Positions 60,261-64,000 of a stretch of 64,000 bases of DNA are shown here, piece by piece (the first letter of the stretch is position 1; each line of letters starts with the position of its first letter). The position numbers and the translations under genes were made by a program. The notes under the pieces were generated by a model, which worked only from the letters and a program-made list of their open reading frames with translations, was not told where the DNA came from and did no database searches. Source of the DNA: Procambarus clarkii (Eukaryota; Arthropoda; Malacostraca; Decapoda; Cambaridae); contig NC_091188.1 in the NCBI RefSeq assembly GCF_040958095.1, forward strand, positions 6,760,630 through 6,824,629. Reading direction: 5' to 3'.

Positions 60261-60636
60261 TTTGATGTCAACCCTTCAACCATTCTTTTCCACTCATGTT
60301 CTGCTTTATACGATTGTTGCAATGTGATCTTTTTTTAATGACGATTTAATTTCTTGGGAAATTCGAATTCCAATTCATAGCACCACATAATATACCAATA
60401 TTTGATTGTGATAACCCGTCGATTACCCTTTATTGGTTTTAAGGTCCTTTTTTAACTAGGAGGAATCAGCGGCCCAAGTGGACAGGTTTTCACCCTTGTG
60501 CTGGAAGCCTGTCGGTTTGCTCCCGCTTTTCCTTTTTCTATTGGTCTCATGTTTAGAGTAGAAATATCTGCAGTGTGCAGTACTTTATGCTTGAGGTCCA
60601 CCTCCTAAAGGAGGTAGGCTTAGAAAAAATCTCACA
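60261..60636. other. spacer, no gene seen
   Basis: I see no recognisable element. Confidence 0.5.
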
Positions 60637-60985
60637 GTGTGTATGTTCATGTAGGTGTTGGAGGGCGTGTGTGTTCATGTAGGTGTTGGAGGGCGTGTGT
60701 GTTCATGTAGGTGTTGGAGGGCGTGTATGTTCATGTAGGTGTTGGAGGGCGTGTGTGTTCATGTAGGTGTTGGAGGGCGTGTATGTTCATGTAGGTGTTG
60801 GAGGGCGTGTGTGTTCATGTAGGTGTTGGAGGGCGTGTATGTTCATGTAGGTGTTGGAGGGCGTGTGTGTTCATGTAGGTGTTGGAGGGCGTGTGTGTTC
60901 ATGTAGGTGTTGGAGGGCGTGTGTGTTCATGTAGGTGTTGGAGGGCGTGTGTGTTCATGTAGGTGTTGGAGGGCGTGTGTGTTCA
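60637..60985. repeat. 28-bp minisatellite, about 12 copies
   Basis: GTGT(G/A)TGTTCATGTAGGTGT followed by TGGAGGGC at an exact 28-bp period. The only variable site is G/A in GTGTGT/GTGTAT, which alternates for part of the array. Confidence 0.96.
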
Positions 60986-61910
60986 TAGTGGTGGTGAACT
61001 TATATCATCTATCACTTCGAATGATTTTATGTATTTACACCAGCACATGGAGCTGTACCTGTACCTGTACCTGGATCTTTAACTATATTTACACCAGCAT
61101 ACAAAGCTGTATCTTTCTCCGCTTCGCACTACAACCTCATCAACAGATTAATAACGGTTTAACAACGTAATTACAATTAGTAAGTAATTTGTTCTCGATT
61201 GGTTCACTAATAACAATGTAGTAGTTTGGGATTGCAATGCTAAATGGTGTAGATAAGTTAATTAGCTGAGGCTAATTTCTTAATCATTCGATGATATAAT
61301 GTATTTAAATAATAGTTTAATCCCTATAATTTTGTTCACAGTTCCAAATAAGATGGATGAATCGATTTCCTTCATATGTACAGTGATCCATAGAGAGAGA
61401 GGGAACATTTAAGCTGATTGTGTGCAAAGGCCAATTACTGTTCGTATTATGGATAATGGGATTACATCCGGAACAAATAGGTAAAAAAGTGAGTTTTTTG
61501 TCACGGAGGGATTCAGATCATTTTGTACGATTACAGCAAGTATTCCATATAGGAAAATAGTTCCTCATGACTGCATTGGCTCTCTTCTCAGCTGGTTGTT
61601 GGGAACACGACGAAAAATAAGAGATTGCAGCCAATGTAATTATCAATAAACTCACATGAAGTGAGCAAGTGGGATTACACATTACTAATGTCTAAAAACA
61701 TGAATTAAAAATGTTAGTTTATAAACCTTCCACAAGAGAGAGAAGTAATCATACAGTATTAAATTGGATCATTCCATTTACTAAGATCATTATATATGAT
61801 CAATATTCTCTGAAAGGTGTCAACATAACTGTATTTTCCAGGAAATGTTTGATTTTCATTTGTTTTTCATGTACAGAACTCGATGACCAAAACACACATC
61901 ACAAAATAAA
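60986..61910. other. spacer, no gene seen
   Basis: A CTGTACCTGTACCTGTACCT triple hexamer lies at 61052-61072. Frames at 61711-61938 run into the next minisatellite and are not supported. Confidence 0.5.
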
Positions 61911-64000
61911 GAAGTGGTTCATGGCAGGTGTTCTCTAGTCCCCCAGTGTGGTTCATGGCAGGTGTTCTCTAGTCCCCCAGTGTGGTTCATGGCAGGTGTT
62001 CTCTAGTCCCCCAGTGTGGTTCATGGCAGGTGTTCTCTAGTACCCCAGTGTGGTTCATGGCAGGTGTTCTCTAGTCCCCCAGTGTGGTTCATGGCAGGTG
62101 TTCTCTAGTACTCCAGTGTGGTTCATGGCAGGTGTTCTCTAGTCCCCCAGTGTGGTTCATGGCAGGTGTTCTCTAGTACCCCAGTGTGGTTCATGGCAGG
62201 TGTTCTCTAGTCCCCCAGTGTGGTTCATGGCAGGTGTTCTCTAGTACTCCAGTGTGGTTCATGGCAGGTGTTCTCTAGTCCCCCAGTGTGGTTCATGGCA
62301 GGTGTTCTCTAGTACCCCAGTGTGGTTCATGGCAGGTGCTCTCTAGTACCCCAGTGTGGTTCATGGCAGGTGTTCTCTAGTCCCCCAGTGTGGTTCATGG
62401 CAGGTGTTCTCTAGTCCCCCAGTGTGGTTCATGGCAGGTGTTCTCTAGTACCCCAGTGTGGTTCATAACAGGTGTTCTCTAGTACCCCAGTGTGGTTCAT
62501 GGCAGGTGTTCTCTAGTACCCCAGTGTGGTTCATGGCAGGTGTTCTCTAGTACCCCAGTGTGGTTCATGGCAGGTGTTCTCTAGTACTCCAGTGTGGTTC
62601 ATGGCAGGTGCTCTCTAGTCCCCCAGTGTGGTTCATGGCAGGTGTTCTCTAGTCCCCCAGTGTGGTTCATGGCAGGTGTTCTCTAGTCCCCCAGTGTGGT
62701 TCATGGCAGGTGTTCTCTAGTCCCCCAGTGTGGTTCATGGCAGGTGTTCTCTAGTACTCCAGTGTGGTTCATAGCAGGTGTTCTCTAGTACTCCAGTGTG
62801 GTTCATGGCAGGTGTTCTCTAGTACTCCAGTGTGGTTCATGGCAGGTGTTCTCTAGTCCCCCAGTGTGGTTCATGGCAGGTGTTCTCTAGTACTCCAGTG
62901 TGGTTCATAGCAGGTGTTCTCTAGTACTCCAGTGTTATTCATGGCAGGTGTTCTCTAGTACTCCAGTGTGGTTCATGGCAGGTGTTCTCTAGTCCCCCAG
63001 TGTGGTTCATGGCAGGTGTTCTCTAGTACTCCAGTGTGGTTCATAGCAGGTGTTCTCTAGTACTCCAGTGTGGTTCATGGCAGGTGTTCTCTAGTACTCC
63101 AGTGTGGTTCATGGCAGGTGTTCTCTAGTACCCCAGTGTGGTTCATGGCAGGTGTTCTCTAGTACCCCAGTGTGGTTCATGGCAGGTGTTCTCTAGTACC
63201 CCAGTGTGGTTCATGGCAGGTGTTCTCTAGTCCCCCAGTGTGGTTCATGGCAGGTGTTCTCTAGTCCCCCAGTGTGGTTCATGGCAGGTGTTCTCTAGTA
63301 CTCCAGTGTGGTTCATGGCAGGTGTTCTCTAGTACTCCAGTGTGGTTCATGGCAGGTGTTCTCTAGTACTCCAGTGTGGTTCATGGCAGGTGTTCTCTAG
63401 TACTCCAGTGTGGTTCATGGCAGGTGTTCTCTAGTACCCCAGTGTGGTTCATGGCAGGTGTTCTCTAGTCCCCCAGTGTGGTTCATGGCAGGTGTTCTCT
63501 AGTACTCCAGTGTGGTTCATGGCAGGTGTTCTCTAGTACTCCAGTGTGGTTCATGGCAGGTGTTCTCTAGTACCCCAGTGTGGTTCATGGCAGGTGTTCT
63601 CTAGTACTCCAGTGTGGTTCATGGCAGGTGTTCTCTAGTACCCCAGTGTGGTTCATGGCAGGTGTTCTCTAGTACTCCAGTGTGGTTCATGGCAGGTGTT
63701 CTCTAGTACCCCAGTGTGGTTCATGGCAGGTGTTCTCTAGTACCCCAGTGTGGTTCATGGCAGGTGTTCTCTAGTACCCCAGTGTCGTTCATGGCAGGTG
63801 TTCTTTAGTACCCCAGTGTGGTTCATGGCAGGTGCTCTCTAGTACCTCAGTGTGGTTCATGGCAGGTGTTCTCTAGTACTCCAGTGTGGTTCATGGCAGG
63901 TGTTCTCTAGTACTCCAGTGTGGTTCATGGCAGGTGCTCTCTAGTACCCCAGTGTGGTTCATGGCAGGTGCTCTCTAGTACTCTAGTGTGGTTCATGGCA
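61911..64000. repeat. 34-bp minisatellite, about 61 units, open at window end
   Basis: GGTTCATGGCAGGTGTTCTC, then TAGT and one of three five-base cores (CCCCC, ACCCC or ACTCC), then AGTGT. Divergence is minimal outside the core apart from rare GTGCTC, CATAGC and CATAAC variants. There are no spacers. The array continues beyond 64000. Confidence 0.98.

Noticed and set aside
61911-64000. CRISPR-like array
   Set aside because: Direct 34-bp tandem repeats without unique spacers, in a eukaryotic repeat landscape.

Overview
This is a eukaryotic, non-coding, repeat-dominated window, most likely from a decapod crustacean (crayfish, lobster or shrimp type). The evidence is the very high density of (TA)n, (AC)n and (CT)n microsatellites, several tRNA-derived SINEs of a type common in decapods, arthropod-type TTAGG motifs inside two MITEs, and relics of CR1-like, Jockey/I-like and Penelope-like retroelements. 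There are no operons, rRNA genes or CRISPR arrays, and I find no complete host gene. A fixed 500-N assembly gap lies at 37107-37606.

Layout. 1-11.8 kb: AT-rich spacer with a 30-bp minisatellite (3841-4330), two Penelope-type foldbacks (5349-5518, 6316-6487), microsatellites and two copies of a tRNA-like SINE (8.5 and 10.6 kb). 11.8-24 kb: a 1-kb minisatellite, a 389-bp MITE inside a (TA)n array, a degenerate LINE relic on the minus strand (13.9-14.8 kb), SINEs, isolated 3' ends of a CR1-like LINE, a 3' end of a Jockey/I-like LINE, purine tracts, and a third foldback inside (TA)n (20.1 kb). 24-37 kb: mostly spacer with a CpG-richer patch (24.5 kb), a 366-bp (CT)n tract, a palindrome cluster (30.25-30.5 kb), a second MITE copy in opposite orientation (32.0 kb), more SINEs and a nested foldback (35 kb). 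A possible minus-strand terminal exon (36757-37106) abuts the gap.

37.6-39.5 kb: two CR1-like LINE copies head to tail, joined by (AC)n. 40-46 kb: (GA)n, a 50-bp minisatellite, a well-preserved tRNA-type SINE (43.6 kb), and a 540-bp (TA)n array. 46.2-46.9 kb: a Penelope-like element 3' end with a readable GIY-YIG endonuclease domain. 47.8-55.4 kb is the densest retroelement block: two tandem LINE 3' ends with the same 5' truncation point, then a 3.4-kb Jockey/I-like LINE with a zinc-knuckle ORF1 and an endonuclease/RT ORF2, then a chain of CR1-like fragments separated by (AC)n tracts. 55.4-64 kb: spacer, a GC-richer stretch, a 28-bp minisatellite and a 34-bp minisatellite of about 61 units running off the window end.

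All retroelement ORFs seen are broken (stops, frameshifts, lost catalytic Asp) except the short GIY-YIG segment. The most interesting threads are: (1) several foldbacks and the Penelope-like element share a hammerhead-like CTGANGA-hairpin-GAAA signature; (2) CR1-like LINE copies are chained through (AC)n tracts; (3) MITE and Penelope-type insertions sit in or beside (TA)n arrays; (4) an inverted repeat has 82-bp identical arms.
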